A DNA stretch of 8,673 bases, taken from assembly GCA_947452665.1 (NCBI GenBank), contig CANGEH010000078.1, forward strand, positions 1-8,673. The letters are read 5' to 3'. Source of the stretch: Caulobacteraceae bacterium. GTDB taxonomy: Bacteria > Pseudomonadota > Alphaproteobacteria > Caulobacterales > Caulobacteraceae. The notes beneath the pieces were generated by a model. The model was given only the letters and a program-made list of their open reading frames with translations, did no database searches and was not told the origin of the DNA. Within the stretch, counting starts at the first letter, position 1; the number at the start of each line of letters is the position of its first letter. Below, one piece after another: positions 1-6,831 of the stretch. The translations under genes and the position numbers were made by a program.

Positions 1-2220
1 GCTGCCTTGAGCCTTTTCAGCACAGCGGGCATGGCCAGCGCCCAAACCGCAGCTGGCGCCAATGAGGGCGCGATTGATCAGATCGTCGTTACGGCCCGCA
101 AACGCGAAGAGCAGGTCAAGGACGTCCCCGTCTCGGTCACGGTCATGGCTGGTCAGGGTCTTGAGGCGGCCAGTTCTGGCGGCCTGGATATCAGCTTTCT
201 GTCAGCGCGCGTCCCGAGCCTGGTCGTGGAGTCCTCGTTTGGACGCACCTTTCCGCGCTTTTATATCCGCGGCCTTGGCAATACCGATTTTGATCTGAAC
301 GCCTCGCAGCCCGTGTCGCTGGTCTATGACGACGTGGTCTATGAAAATCCGATTCTGAAGGGCTTTCCGGTCTTTGACGTTAAGGGCATTGAAGTCCTGC
401 GCGGGCCTCAGGGCACCCTGTTTGGCCGCAATACGCCAGCCGGCGTGGTTAAGTTTGACAGCGTCAAGCCAAGCGAGACCTTTGGCGGCTATGCCAAGCT
501 TGGCGTGCGGTCCTTTAATGGCACTGATTTTGAAGCCGCCGTCGGCGGGGCCTTGGCACCCGGATGGTCGGCGCGTGCTTCGGTGCTTTCCCAGACCCAG
601 GGCGATTGGGTGACCAATGCCAAGCTTGGCGGCGGCAAGACGCTTGGCGATTATCGCGACCAGGCCGGGCGGGTGCAGCTTCGGTATGAAGATTCCCAAC
701 TCGATGCCAATCTAAACCTGCATGGCCGCAAGCTGCGCGGCACATCGCAACTGTTCCGGGCCAATATCATTAAACCCGGCACCAATGATTTCGTGGCCGG
801 GTTTGATCCGAAAAAGGTCTATTATGATGGGGGCTCTGGCAATAACCAGACGCTCGAGACCTATGGCGCAACGGCCAATGTCTCTTATGACATGGGCGGC
901 CTGACCCTGACCTCGGTCACTGGCTATGAGCATGCCAAATTCTATGGCCGCGGCGATATTGATGGCGGCTTTGGCGCCTCTTATGCCCCACCGTTTGGCC
1001 CAGGCTTTATTCCGTTCAGCTCCGAGACTGCCGATGCCGTCGACGGCCTGAGCCAATTTAGCCAGGAAGTGCGTCTGTCCAACAGTGCCAAGGAAAAGCT
1101 CTATTGGCAGGTCGGGGCCTATAGCTTTAACGAGAACGTCAAGATCTCGTCCTATAGCTTTGACAGCCTGTTTGGCGCTGGGCAAAACGGCTATGCCAAT
1201 CAAAAGCAAGACACCACGGCCTGGGCCCTGTTTGGGTCGGCGACCTATAAGCCCAGCGATAAGCTGACCCTGACTGGCGGCCTGCGTTATTCCGACGATT
1301 CCAAGGATTTATCCGGCTTCCGTACGGCCAGCCCGCTTCCTGCCGGCGTCGCCCTGCCAACCGTCAAGAAGAGCGTCGGCGACTCGGCGGTGAGCTGGGA
1401 TGTCTCGGCCGTCTATGAAGTCACTGAGGACGCAAACGTCTATGGGCGCATTGCCCGCGGCTTCCGCGCACCCAGCCTGCAGGGCCGCCTATTGTTCGGC
1501 GATGTGGTCACGACCGCGCGGTCGGAATTTGTCACCTCGTATGAAGCCGGTGTCAAATCGACGCTTTTGGATAGCAAGCTGCGGCTGGATGCCTCGAGCT
1601 TCTATTACGAGATCAAGAACCAGCAACTGACGGCCATTGGCGGCGCAGGCAATTTCAACCAATTGCTCAATGCCAAGAAGGGCGAGGGCTATGGCTTTGA
1701 ACTTGAGACTGAACTGCGTCCGATCGAGCACCTGGCCCTGACGGCAGCGGTTTCCTATAACCATACCGAGATCAAGGACGCCAACCTAACCGTCGCCCCT
1801 TGCGGCGGCGGCTGCACGGTCACCGACCCAACCGTGATTGTGACCGTTCCGACCTTGACCACATTGGCCAAGATCAATGGCAATAGCTTCCCCAATGCCC
1901 CGGAATGGATCATCGACCTGACCGGGCGCTACAGCTATCCGCTGGCCTCGGGCGGCGAAGTGTTTGTCTATACGGACTGGGCCTATAAGGGCGAGACCAA
2001 CTTCTTCCTCTATACGTCCAAGGAATATGTGGTGGACGGCTATTGGGAAGGCGGCGTGCGTACCGGCTATGTCACCGCAGACGGCAAGACGGAATTCACC
2101 GTCTATGGCCGCAATATTACCGACGAGGTTCGCCTGGTTGGCGGCGTCGATTTCAACAACCTAACCGGCTTTATCAATCCGCCCCGGATCTGGGGCGCGG
2201 AAATCAAGCTGCGTTACTAG
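1..2220 (+). CDS. TonB-dependent outer-membrane receptor, 5' end cut by window
   Basis: Outer-membrane beta-barrel that imports a ligand using energy passed on by TonB-ExbB-ExbD. The frame is open from base 1, and the first residues (AALSLFSTAGMASA) are the end of a signal peptide with likely cleavage at ASA|QT (about visible residue 14). The true start therefore lies upstream, and the in-frame TTG at 7 and ATG at 31 are not credible starts. A TonB box (IVVTA, about 28-32) follows, then a plug domain from the DVP at about 41-43 to about 150, including the family motif around 130-144 (IEVLRGPQGTLFGRN). The rest (about 165-739) is barrel, and the chain ends in an aromatic residue (KLRY), as expected of a C-terminal barrel strand recognised by the Bam machinery. 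The visible 739 residues are a normal size. Cys601 and Cys605 (CGGGC) fall in a probable extracellular loop. The ligand is not predictable. It converges on the regulator gene; its own promoter is outside the window. Confidence 0.95.
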   Translation, partial: AALSLFSTAGMASAQTAAGANEGAIDQIVVTARKREEQVKDVPVSVTVMAGQGLEAASSGGLDISFLSARVPSLVVESSFGRTFPRFYIRGLGNTDFDLNASQPVSLVYDDVVYENPILKGFPVFDVKGIEVLRGPQGTLFGRNTPAGVVKFDSVKPSETFGGYAKLGVRSFNGTDFEAAVGGALAPGWSARASVLSQTQGDWVTNAKLGGGKTLGDYRDQAGRVQLRYEDSQLDANLNLHGRKLRGTSQLFRANIIKPGTNDFVAGFDPKKVYYDGGSGNNQTLETYGATANVSYDMGGLTLTSVTGYEHAKFYGRGDIDGGFGASYAPPFGPGFIPFSSETADAVDGLSQFSQEVRLSNSAKEKLYWQVGAYSFNENVKISSYSFDSLFGAGQNGYANQKQDTTAWALFGSATYKPSDKLTLTGGLRYSDDSKDLSGFRTASPLPAGVALPTVKKSVGDSAVSWDVSAVYEVTEDANVYGRIARGFRAPSLQGRLLFGDVVTTARSEFVTSYEAGVKSTLLDSKLRLDASSFYYEIKNQQLTAIGGAGNFNQLLNAKKGEGYGFELETELRPIEHLALTAAVSYNHTEIKDANLTVAPCGGGCTVTDPTVIVTVPTLTTLAKINGNSFPNAPEWIIDLTGRYSYPLASGGEVFVYTDWAYKGETNFFLYTSKEYVVDGYWEGGVRTGYVTADGKTEFTVYGRNITDEVRLVGGVDFNNLTGFINPPRIWGAEIKLRY

Positions 2221-2228
2221 TATAAGGC

Positions 2229-2255
2229 GGGGGTCGTCGAAAGGCGGCCCCCTTT
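2229..2255 (+). terminator. Probable rho-independent terminator of first receptor gene
   Basis: A ten-base-pair stem (2229-2238 with 2243-2252, including two G-T/U wobble pairs) closes on a GAAA tetraloop and is followed by TTT and a pyrimidine-rich stretch. It begins 9 bases after the stop codon of the first receptor. The T tract is short, so termination may be partial. The hairpin also forms on the minus strand, but without a T tract there. Confidence 0.7.
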
Positions 2256-2271
2256 CCTATTCCCCTTCCGC

Positions 2272-2289
2272 CTTCCCCCAAAGGGGAAG
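2272..2289. repeat. Small intergenic palindrome, possible terminator of the GntR gene
   Basis: CTTCCCC at 2272-2278 pairs with GGGGAAG at 2283-2289 around a four-base loop. It lies 13 bases past the stop codon of the minus-strand regulator. No T tract follows on the minus strand, so it is a weak terminator candidate. C-rich and G-rich palindromes of this kind are often dispersed intergenic repeats in alphaproteobacteria, but copy number cannot be judged from this window. Confidence 0.4.
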
Positions 2290-2301
2290 ATTTGGCGATC
2301 T

Positions 2302-3006
2302 TTAACCCACCAGGCCCAGAGGTTGGGCCTGGTCGTTTTGGGCAGCCTCGGGTTCGCCCTCTGGGCGCACCACGGCCTGGGCCGCGGCGCGAATATGGCA
2401 GCGCATGACCGAGCTGGCCCAATCTTCGTCCCGGGCCTCAAACGCCTCGATCAATTCACGATGATGATGCAAGGACCGGCTCAGCTCGCTTTCGGAATAG
2501 CGGGCCAGGGTGCGCAAGATCAAGGGCACCTCGACCACCAAGGTCGCCATGGCCGACAGGCGCGGGCTATCCGCTGCCTCCATAATGATGCGATGAAATT
2601 CACTATTGGCCGAGGTATAGCGCTCATAGAGCTTGGTTTGCCTGCGCCGCACGGCCTGGGCCACAGCCTCTTCCATCTGGCCGGCCAGCACTTTCAACCG
2701 CGCAATGGCCGATAGGGCAATGCGTTTGGCGGCGCGGCCTGCGGCATGGCTTTCGATCATGGCGCGCAGAGCATAGATTTCTTGCAGTTCAACCTCGCCA
2801 ATCTCGGCGACCTGGGCGCCCTGATGCGGGGTTAGGACGACCAGACCCTCAAGGGCTAGTCGCCGAAGCGCCTCGCGCACCGGTGTACGGGACACGCCGC
2901 AAAGGTCTGTTAGCTCTTCCTCCTTGAGGCGCTCGCCTGGGATGAAGCGGCCCTCTAGGATCAGGGCGCGGATCGCCTTATAGGCCAGCGCGCTTACGGT
3001 CGACAA
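2302..3006 (-). CDS. GntR-family transcriptional regulator, FadR/FCD subfamily
   Basis: DNA-binding regulator of 234 residues, normal for this subfamily. Residues about 5-70 form the GntR winged helix-turn-helix, with the characteristic SRTPVREALRRLALEGLV at 39-56 (recognition helix and wing). Residues about 75-210 fit the all-helical FCD ligand-binding domain. The usual metal or carboxylate-binding positions are visible as N134, H138 (NSEFH), H182 (HHHREL) and H204 (MRCHI); an Asn replaces the more common Asp at the first site. The last roughly 20 residues are a non-conserved, acidic and Gln-rich tail. The start is TTG at 3006, chosen because GGGAGGT lies 6 bases upstream and no in-frame ATG is near; an ATG a few bases upstream is in another frame. 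FCD regulators usually sense small organic acids and repress neighbouring catabolic genes. It is divergent from the second receptor, with palindromes in between, so autoregulation is likely. The effector is unknown. Confidence 0.93.
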   Translation of the reverse strand: MSTVSALAYKAIRALILEGRFIPGERLKEEELTDLCGVSRTPVREALRRLALEGLVVLTPHQGAQVAEIGEVELQEIYALRAMIESHAAGRAAKRIALSAIARLKVLAGQMEEAVAQAVRRRQTKLYERYTSANSEFHRIIMEAADSPRLSAMATLVVEVPLILRTLARYSESELSRSLHHHRELIEAFEARDEDWASSVMRCHIRAAAQAVVRPEGEPEAAQNDQAQPLGLVG

Positions 3007-3011
3007 AACAT

Positions 3012-3018
3012 ACCTCCC
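3012..3018 (-). promoter_or_regulatory. Strong Shine-Dalgarno that fixes a TTG start for the regulator
   Basis: On the minus strand GGGAGGT (complement of 3012-3018) sits 6 bases before TTG at 3006-3004. The ATG at 3011-3009 on the same strand reads another frame and meets a stop after a few codons. A strong ribosome site with a weak start codon explains how this frame is translated and may keep regulator levels modest. Confidence 0.75.
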
Positions 3019-3058
3019 ATTAGGCTTTGGTGCGCGGCAACCTTGACGGCCCTCGGAT

Positions 3059-3068
3059 TTGTATACAA
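3059..3068. promoter_or_regulatory. Perfect GntR-type operator palindrome (site 1)
   Basis: TTGTATACAA is a perfect ten-base palindrome, 52 bases upstream of the regulator's TTG start and 108 bases upstream of the second receptor's start. The same core is known from the Bacillus subtilis GntR operator. Three related sites occur in this window (3132-3141, 6712-6721, 6775-6784). No convincing sigma70 promoter stands out in this intergenic region. TTGACG at 3043-3048 has no well-spaced -10, and TTTAAT at 3105-3110 is a good -10 match with a poor -35. Confidence 0.7.
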
Positions 3069-3131
3069 GAATATCACGCTCGCGATAAATCGCACCGATT
3101 TTTGTTTAATCCAGCCCAGATTGGCTCGAGA

Positions 3132-3141
3132 TCGCATACAA
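3132..3141. promoter_or_regulatory. GntR-type operator-like site upstream of second receptor (site 2)
   Basis: TCGCATACAA differs from the perfect palindrome at two positions, both T to C in the left half, and keeps the full ATACAA right half. It lies 35 bases upstream of the second receptor's start codon. Its centre is 73 bp from that of site 1, close to seven helical turns. Weaker than site 1 and inferred mainly from the shared pattern. Confidence 0.5.
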
Positions 3142-3162
3142 TCCAAAAACAAATCACCACCA

Positions 3163-3171
3163 GAGGGGAAG
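3163..3171 (+). promoter_or_regulatory. Ribosome binding site of second receptor gene
   Basis: GAGGGGAAG ends 5 bases before ATG at 3177 and its AGGGG core is about 8 bases away. It marks 3177 as the start; the longer reading frame upstream has no such site and would place the signal peptide internally. Confidence 0.7.
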
Positions 3172-3176
3172 TTTAC

Positions 3177-5666
3177 ATGAAGACATCGTTTAAAACAGTG
3201 GCCATCAGCGGGGTTTCGCTTTTTGCCATAGCAACGGCTGGTCTGGCCCAGGCTCAAACCGCGACCGCACCCGCTTCCGGCGGCATTGAAGAAATCGTCG
3301 TCACCGCGCGTCAACGCGCTGAAAACCTTAAGGATGTTCCGGCTGCAGTGTCAGCCCTGACCGCCTCGACCCTGAAGGCCGCTGGCGTTCAGCGTGCGCA
3401 AGACTTTGTCGCCCTCGTCCCCGGCGTCAGCCTGGTTCAGGCCGCTGAACAGGGCGATGCCCAGGTCAATATCCGCGGCGTCAACAGTGCGCGCGATGCG
3501 CAAGCCTCTTTCGCCTTCGTGATCGATGGCGTGCAAATGGCCAATCCCGGCGCTTTTAATCGTGAATTCAGCGATCTGCGCCAGATCGAAATCGTCAAGG
3601 GCCCACAGGGCGCTGTCTATGGTCGTAATGCCGCCGCAGGCGCCATTATCGTCACCACCGAAAAGCCCGGCCAGACCCTGCAAGGCTCTGCCAGCGTCGC
3701 GGTTGGCAATAATAATTCGGTCACCACCAAGGTTCGTATTGCTGGCCCGCTGGATGACAAGATTGCTGCCAGTTTTTCGGCCGACACCCGCAAGACCGAT
3801 GGCTTCTATCAAAACACGCTTGGCAAGAGCTCGCTCGACCGCTTTGACGGCTACAACCTCAATGGCCGCATTGTTGCCGAGATCAGTGACAAGACTGAGA
3901 TCGACCTAAAGGCCCGTTATGGCCAACTCGATGCCGGCTCGATCGCCTATAATGCCGTGTTCGCCCTGCCAGTGCTTGCCTCTACCTTCAATGGTCCAGC
4001 CTATTTCGAGGACGTGAACAAGCACAACTTCCTGTTCCAGAACAATATCGAACACACCAATCATCAGGAAAGCCTGGAGCTGTCGGGCAAGTTTGATCAC
4101 GATTTGGGCTTTGCCAACCTGACCGGTTGGGCGCTCTATTCCGACATCAAGAATGACCTGCTGGCCGACGGCACCGCCGCCTCCTTCGGCTTCTTTAACA
4201 CCGAGCCAACCTGTATCGCGTCCTACGCTGTTCAGTCAGGCCCTGGAGGAACGCCTCTCCCCGCTCCAACGAGCTATGGCGCAGGTTTGGGCAACTATTC
4301 CTTCTTTGGCCCCTATACCCCTCTGACCTGTGACGGCTATCAGTACCAGCGCCGCAACCAAAAGGACACGAGCGCTGAGCTTCGCATCAGCTCCAAGTCC
4401 GGCGGCGCGCTGCGTTGGCTGGCAGGCGTCTATGCGCTGAATATTGACCGTGAAGTTGGCGTTGCCGCCGGCATCGATTCGGGCGGCACGCCTCCGGGCT
4501 CGCTGTTTGTGCCCGCCGGTCGGCCCTATGCCACCGAGCAATTGCTGTGGGACAATTTCAAGTCCAATGTCAGCTCGGTATTTGGTCAGGTCGCCTATGA
4601 CATCGTGCCAAACGTCGAGGGCTCCTTGGCCCTGCGTTATGACCGCGAGGACCGCAAGGTGCATAATCTGGTGCCCGCAAGCGCGCGCAGCACCTATATC
4701 ACGCCCGGCCAGCCTCTGAACCCGGGCCTGGTCGGCCCCGGCGGTGCGATCCTGACCAGCATTGCCGATCGCAGCAAGACCTATGACCAGGTCCAGCCCA
4801 AGATTGGTCTGCGCTGGACGGTCAATGATCAGTGGAGCCTTTATACGGACTGGGGCGTTGGCTTCAAATCCGGCGGCTTTAACAATCAAGGCAGCAAGGC
4901 CACGGTTGACGCCTATATCAATACACGCCGCACCTTGGCTGATTTTGATACGGTCAAGATCACCGACGACTTTAACAAGGAAGTCTCGAGCGCCTATGAA
5001 ATCGGTGCCAAGGCCCGTCTGTTCGATGGTCGCCTGACCCTGGACGGCACGGTCTATGACACCACCGTCAAGGACATGCAGTTCTTTGAATTCTTTGTTG
5101 GTCCGTTTGGCCTATTGCGCGTGGTCTCCAATATTGACCGCGTCAAGATCCAGGGCGCCGAACTGGGTGCGCGTTGGAAGGCAACCGACGATCTGACCTT
5201 GGAGGCCTCCGGTGCTGTCACCGATTCCAAGATCAAGAAGAACGCGGTGCGGACCGACACGGTCGGCAATAAGTCGCCCTATACGCCGGACTACACCTAT
5301 AATCTGGCGGTCCAGTATAATAAGACCATCATGAGCGATTATAACCTGACCGCTCGGGCGGATGTCCGCACCACGGGTCCAACCTGGTTCCATGTCGTTC
5401 AGGACCAGACCGCACCCACCGTGTTTGAGGGCGCGTTTGGCCCTCTCGCTCGGGCGGATTATTCCCGCACCCAGCGCGATGCCTTCACCACCGTTGACTT
5501 GCGCGTCGGTGTTGAGCGTGGCGGTTGGACCGTAACGGCCTTTGGTCAGAACGTCTTTGATGAGAAGTATCTGTCTGAAGTCATTCCGGCGCCAGAATTT
5601 GGTGGCTCCTTCGCCACCCCCGGCAGCGGCGCATCTTACGGCGTTGAAGTCGGCGTGAAATTCTAA
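3177..5666 (+). CDS. TonB-dependent outer-membrane receptor, complete
   Basis: Complete 829-residue receptor for TonB-driven import of an unidentified ligand. The start at 3177 has a good ribosome site and gives a clean signal peptide: MKTSFK charged end, hydrophobic core at about 8-23, cleavage at AQA|QT after residue 26. The TonB box is IVVTA at 40-44. The plug domain runs from about 47 to 165, with the family motif at 137-151 (IEIVKGPQGAVYGRN). The remainder is the 22-strand-type barrel, ending YGVEVGVKF with the C-terminal Phe typical of barrel proteins. Cys346 and Cys385 are about 40 residues apart in what looks like a long surface loop and may form a disulfide. The protein shares its plug signature with the first receptor but differs in barrel sequence and length, so the two are not recent duplicates. 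It is divergent from the GntR gene, with two operator-like palindromes in its upstream region, and probably responds to the catabolised substrate. A terminator follows at 5717. Confidence 0.96.
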   Translation: MKTSFKTVAISGVSLFAIATAGLAQAQTATAPASGGIEEIVVTARQRAENLKDVPAAVSALTASTLKAAGVQRAQDFVALVPGVSLVQAAEQGDAQVNIRGVNSARDAQASFAFVIDGVQMANPGAFNREFSDLRQIEIVKGPQGAVYGRNAAAGAIIVTTEKPGQTLQGSASVAVGNNNSVTTKVRIAGPLDDKIAASFSADTRKTDGFYQNTLGKSSLDRFDGYNLNGRIVAEISDKTEIDLKARYGQLDAGSIAYNAVFALPVLASTFNGPAYFEDVNKHNFLFQNNIEHTNHQESLELSGKFDHDLGFANLTGWALYSDIKNDLLADGTAASFGFFNTEPTCIASYAVQSGPGGTPLPAPTSYGAGLGNYSFFGPYTPLTCDGYQYQRRNQKDTSAELRISSKSGGALRWLAGVYALNIDREVGVAAGIDSGGTPPGSLFVPAGRPYATEQLLWDNFKSNVSSVFGQVAYDIVPNVEGSLALRYDREDRKVHNLVPASARSTYITPGQPLNPGLVGPGGAILTSIADRSKTYDQVQPKIGLRWTVNDQWSLYTDWGVGFKSGGFNNQGSKATVDAYINTRRTLADFDTVKITDDFNKEVSSAYEIGAKARLFDGRLTLDGTVYDTTVKDMQFFEFFVGPFGLLRVVSNIDRVKIQGAELGARWKATDDLTLEASGAVTDSKIKKNAVRTDTVGNKSPYTPDYTYNLAVQYNKTIMSDYNLTARADVRTTGPTWFHVVQDQTAPTVFEGAFGPLARADYSRTQRDAFTTVDLRVGVERGGWTVTAFGQNVFDEKYLSEVIPAPEFGGSFATPGSGASYGVEVGVKF

Positions 5667-5716
5667 TCCCCTAAAGGCTTCAGGCCGGGCAACCGGTCTG
5701 GAGCCCATGGAAATGC

Positions 5717-5751
5717 AAAACCCCTCCGGTCATCTGGCCGGAGGGGTTTTT
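5717..5751. terminator. Strong bidirectional rho-independent terminator
   Basis: A perfect 13-base inverted repeat (AAAACCCCTCCGG at 5717-5729, partner at 5738-5750) with an 8-base loop. On the plus strand it ends in TTTTT and on the minus strand in TTTT, so it can stop both converging genes. It is 50 bases past the second receptor's stop codon and 28 bases past the lyase gene's stop codon on the other strand. Confidence 0.92.
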
Positions 5752-5779
5752 GTTTGGGCAAACCGTATGAAGACTTTTG

Positions 5780-6703
5780 CTAGGCAGCGGCTGGAAAAAC
5801 CCCCGCCTTGCCCAGCATACCCGGCAAGGCCTTGCCGCCAAGCACCTCGCCCAGCCAATCGGCGGTCTCGATCAGGGCGGGCAGGTCATAGCCGGTAGCA
5901 ATGCCCATGCGCTCCAGCATATAGACCGTGTCTTCGGTCGGGATATTGCCGGTCGCGGCAGGGGCAAACGGACAACCGCCTATCCCGCCAATCGAGGTAT
6001 CGAGCGCCATGGCCCCGGCCCGCACCGCGGCATAGGCATTGGCCAGGCCGGTATTGCGGGTATTGTGGAAGTGACAGCGGATACGCACGCCCGGGCTTGC
6101 CGCCTTGGCCAGACCAATGCGCCGCTCAACCGCGATCGGATCACCAACCCCAATCGTATCGGCCAAGGCAATTTCCGACACGCCCATGGCAAAGGCGGCC
6201 GCGGCCAGACGCGAAATCTGGGCCTCATCCACCTCGCCCTCAAAAGGACAGCCAAACGCCGCCCCAATCGTGACGCCAAAGGTTAAGCCCTCAGCCTTGG
6301 CAATCAAGGCCGTCTGGGCAATCTGTTCTAGGGTCTGGGCGATGGAGACGCCCTGATTGCGCTGGTTAAAGGTCTCGGACGCCACCACGACAAAATTGAC
6401 CTCATCGACGCCCGCCTCTAGCGCCCGGTCAAAGCCGCGCTGGTTTAAGACAAGGCCGATCAGGCTAACGCCCTGGCCGCGCAAGTCATCCTCGGAACGC
6501 AAGGTCGCCATGACCTCTGCGGCATCGGCCATCTGGGGCACGCGCTGCGGATTGACGAAACTGACCGCCTCAATGCGGCGCGCCCCGGCAGCAACCGAGC
6601 GCCGAATGAGTTGCACCTTGTCAGCGGTGGAAATGAGTGTTTTCTCGTTTTGCAGGCCATCGCGTGCAGAAACTTCGATAACATCGATCTTGGAAGGCAG
6701 CAT
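5780..6703 (-). CDS. HMG-CoA-lyase-family metallolyase (DRE-TIM superfamily)
   Basis: TIM-barrel lyase of 307 residues, close to the usual 300. HMG-CoA lyases split 3-hydroxy-3-methylglutaryl-CoA into acetoacetate and acetyl-CoA; relatives cleave other branched 3-hydroxy-acyl-CoAs. Visible active-site features are RDGLQNE at 14-20 (catalytic Arg14, metal ligand Asp15), ADTIGVG at 181-187, metal-binding His211 and His213 in HFHNTR, and the mobile loop GGCPFAPAATGN at 242-253 with catalytic Cys244 and Asn253. The 211-217 region reads HFHNTRN, where classical enzymes have HxHDTYG, so the acyl-CoA substrate may differ from HMG-CoA. The start is ATG at 6703; a TTG 18 bases upstream lies inside an operator-like palindrome and has no ribosome site. 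The ribosome site here is weak (GAGAA). The gene is divergent from the hydantoinase-type gene across a region with two operator-like sites, which suggests joint control. Fold and family are confident; the exact reaction is not. Confidence 0.9.
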   Translation of the reverse strand: MLPSKIDVIEVSARDGLQNEKTLISTADKVQLIRRSVAAGARRIEAVSFVNPQRVPQMADAAEVMATLRSEDDLRGQGVSLIGLVLNQRGFDRALEAGVDEVNFVVVASETFNQRNQGVSIAQTLEQIAQTALIAKAEGLTFGVTIGAAFGCPFEGEVDEAQISRLAAAAFAMGVSEIALADTIGVGDPIAVERRIGLAKAASPGVRIRCHFHNTRNTGLANAYAAVRAGAMALDTSIGGIGGCPFAPAATGNIPTEDTVYMLERMGIATGYDLPALIETADWLGEVLGGKALPGMLGKAGVFPAAA

Positions 6704-6711
6704 GGCGGTTC

Positions 6712-6721
6712 TCGTATACAA
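6712..6721. promoter_or_regulatory. GntR-type operator-like site in lyase leader (site 3)
   Basis: TCGTATACAA has one mismatch to the perfect palindrome TTGTATACAA. It ends 8 bases upstream of the lyase ATG and touches the weak ribosome site, so a bound protein would sit just ahead of the coding region and could block transcription. A possible minus-strand -10 (TATTAT, complement of 6752-6757) lies upstream but has no good -35. Confidence 0.6.
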
Positions 6722-6741
6722 TATTTTGCCGAAACGGACGA

Positions 6742-6770
6742 TTGACTTGGGATAATAGGCTCTTCAATAT
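6742..6770 (+). promoter_or_regulatory. Candidate sigma70-type promoter for the hydantoinase-type gene
   Basis: TTGACT at 6742-6747 is a five-of-six -35 match, followed after exactly 17 bases by CAATAT at 6765-6770, which keeps the conserved A2 and T6 of a -10 but only three of six bases overall. Transcription would start near 6777, inside operator-like site 4, leaving a leader of about 92 bases. Prediction only. Confidence 0.45.
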
Positions 6771-6774
6771 CGTT

Positions 6775-6784
6775 TTGCATACAA
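6775..6784. promoter_or_regulatory. GntR-type operator-like site at the hydantoinase promoter (site 4)
   Basis: TTGCATACAA has one mismatch to TTGTATACAA. It lies 84 bases upstream of the hydantoinase-type start codon, directly after the candidate -10, where a bound repressor would cover the transcription start. Its centre is 63 bp, six helical turns, from that of site 3. Confidence 0.6.
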
Positions 6785-6831
6785 TTTTACATTTTACCTG
6801 ATCCGCCGCCGGGGCGAGACAGGATCTCATC

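Noticed and set aside
3043..3067. TTGACG with TATACA as a promoter for the second receptor
   Set aside because: The spacer is only 13 bases, too short for sigma70, and TATACA is part of the palindrome.
3027..3176. Upstream extension of the second receptor by 50 codons
   Set aside because: It would bury the signal peptide inside the protein and reads through the operator region; the ATG at 3177 has a proper ribosome site.
2994..3314. Minus-strand open frame of 106 codons across the regulator-receptor intergenic region
   Set aside because: It overlaps the receptor signal peptide and the operator sites, has no recognisable protein features, and its end overlaps the regulator start; best seen as a chance frame.
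4236..4889. Minus-strand 217-codon open frame opposite the second receptor
   Set aside because: An antisense shadow of a clearly coding G+C-rich gene; no ribosome site, domain or motif is recognisable. The same holds for the frames at 202-699, 712-1209, 5112-5708 and 7706-8176.
5777..6286. Plus-strand 169-codon open frame opposite the lyase
   Set aside because: It is antisense to conserved active-site coding sequence and has no protein features of its own.
6704..6721. TTG at 6721 as the lyase start
   Set aside because: It lies within an operator-like palindrome, has no ribosome site, and adds six residues outside the conserved fold.
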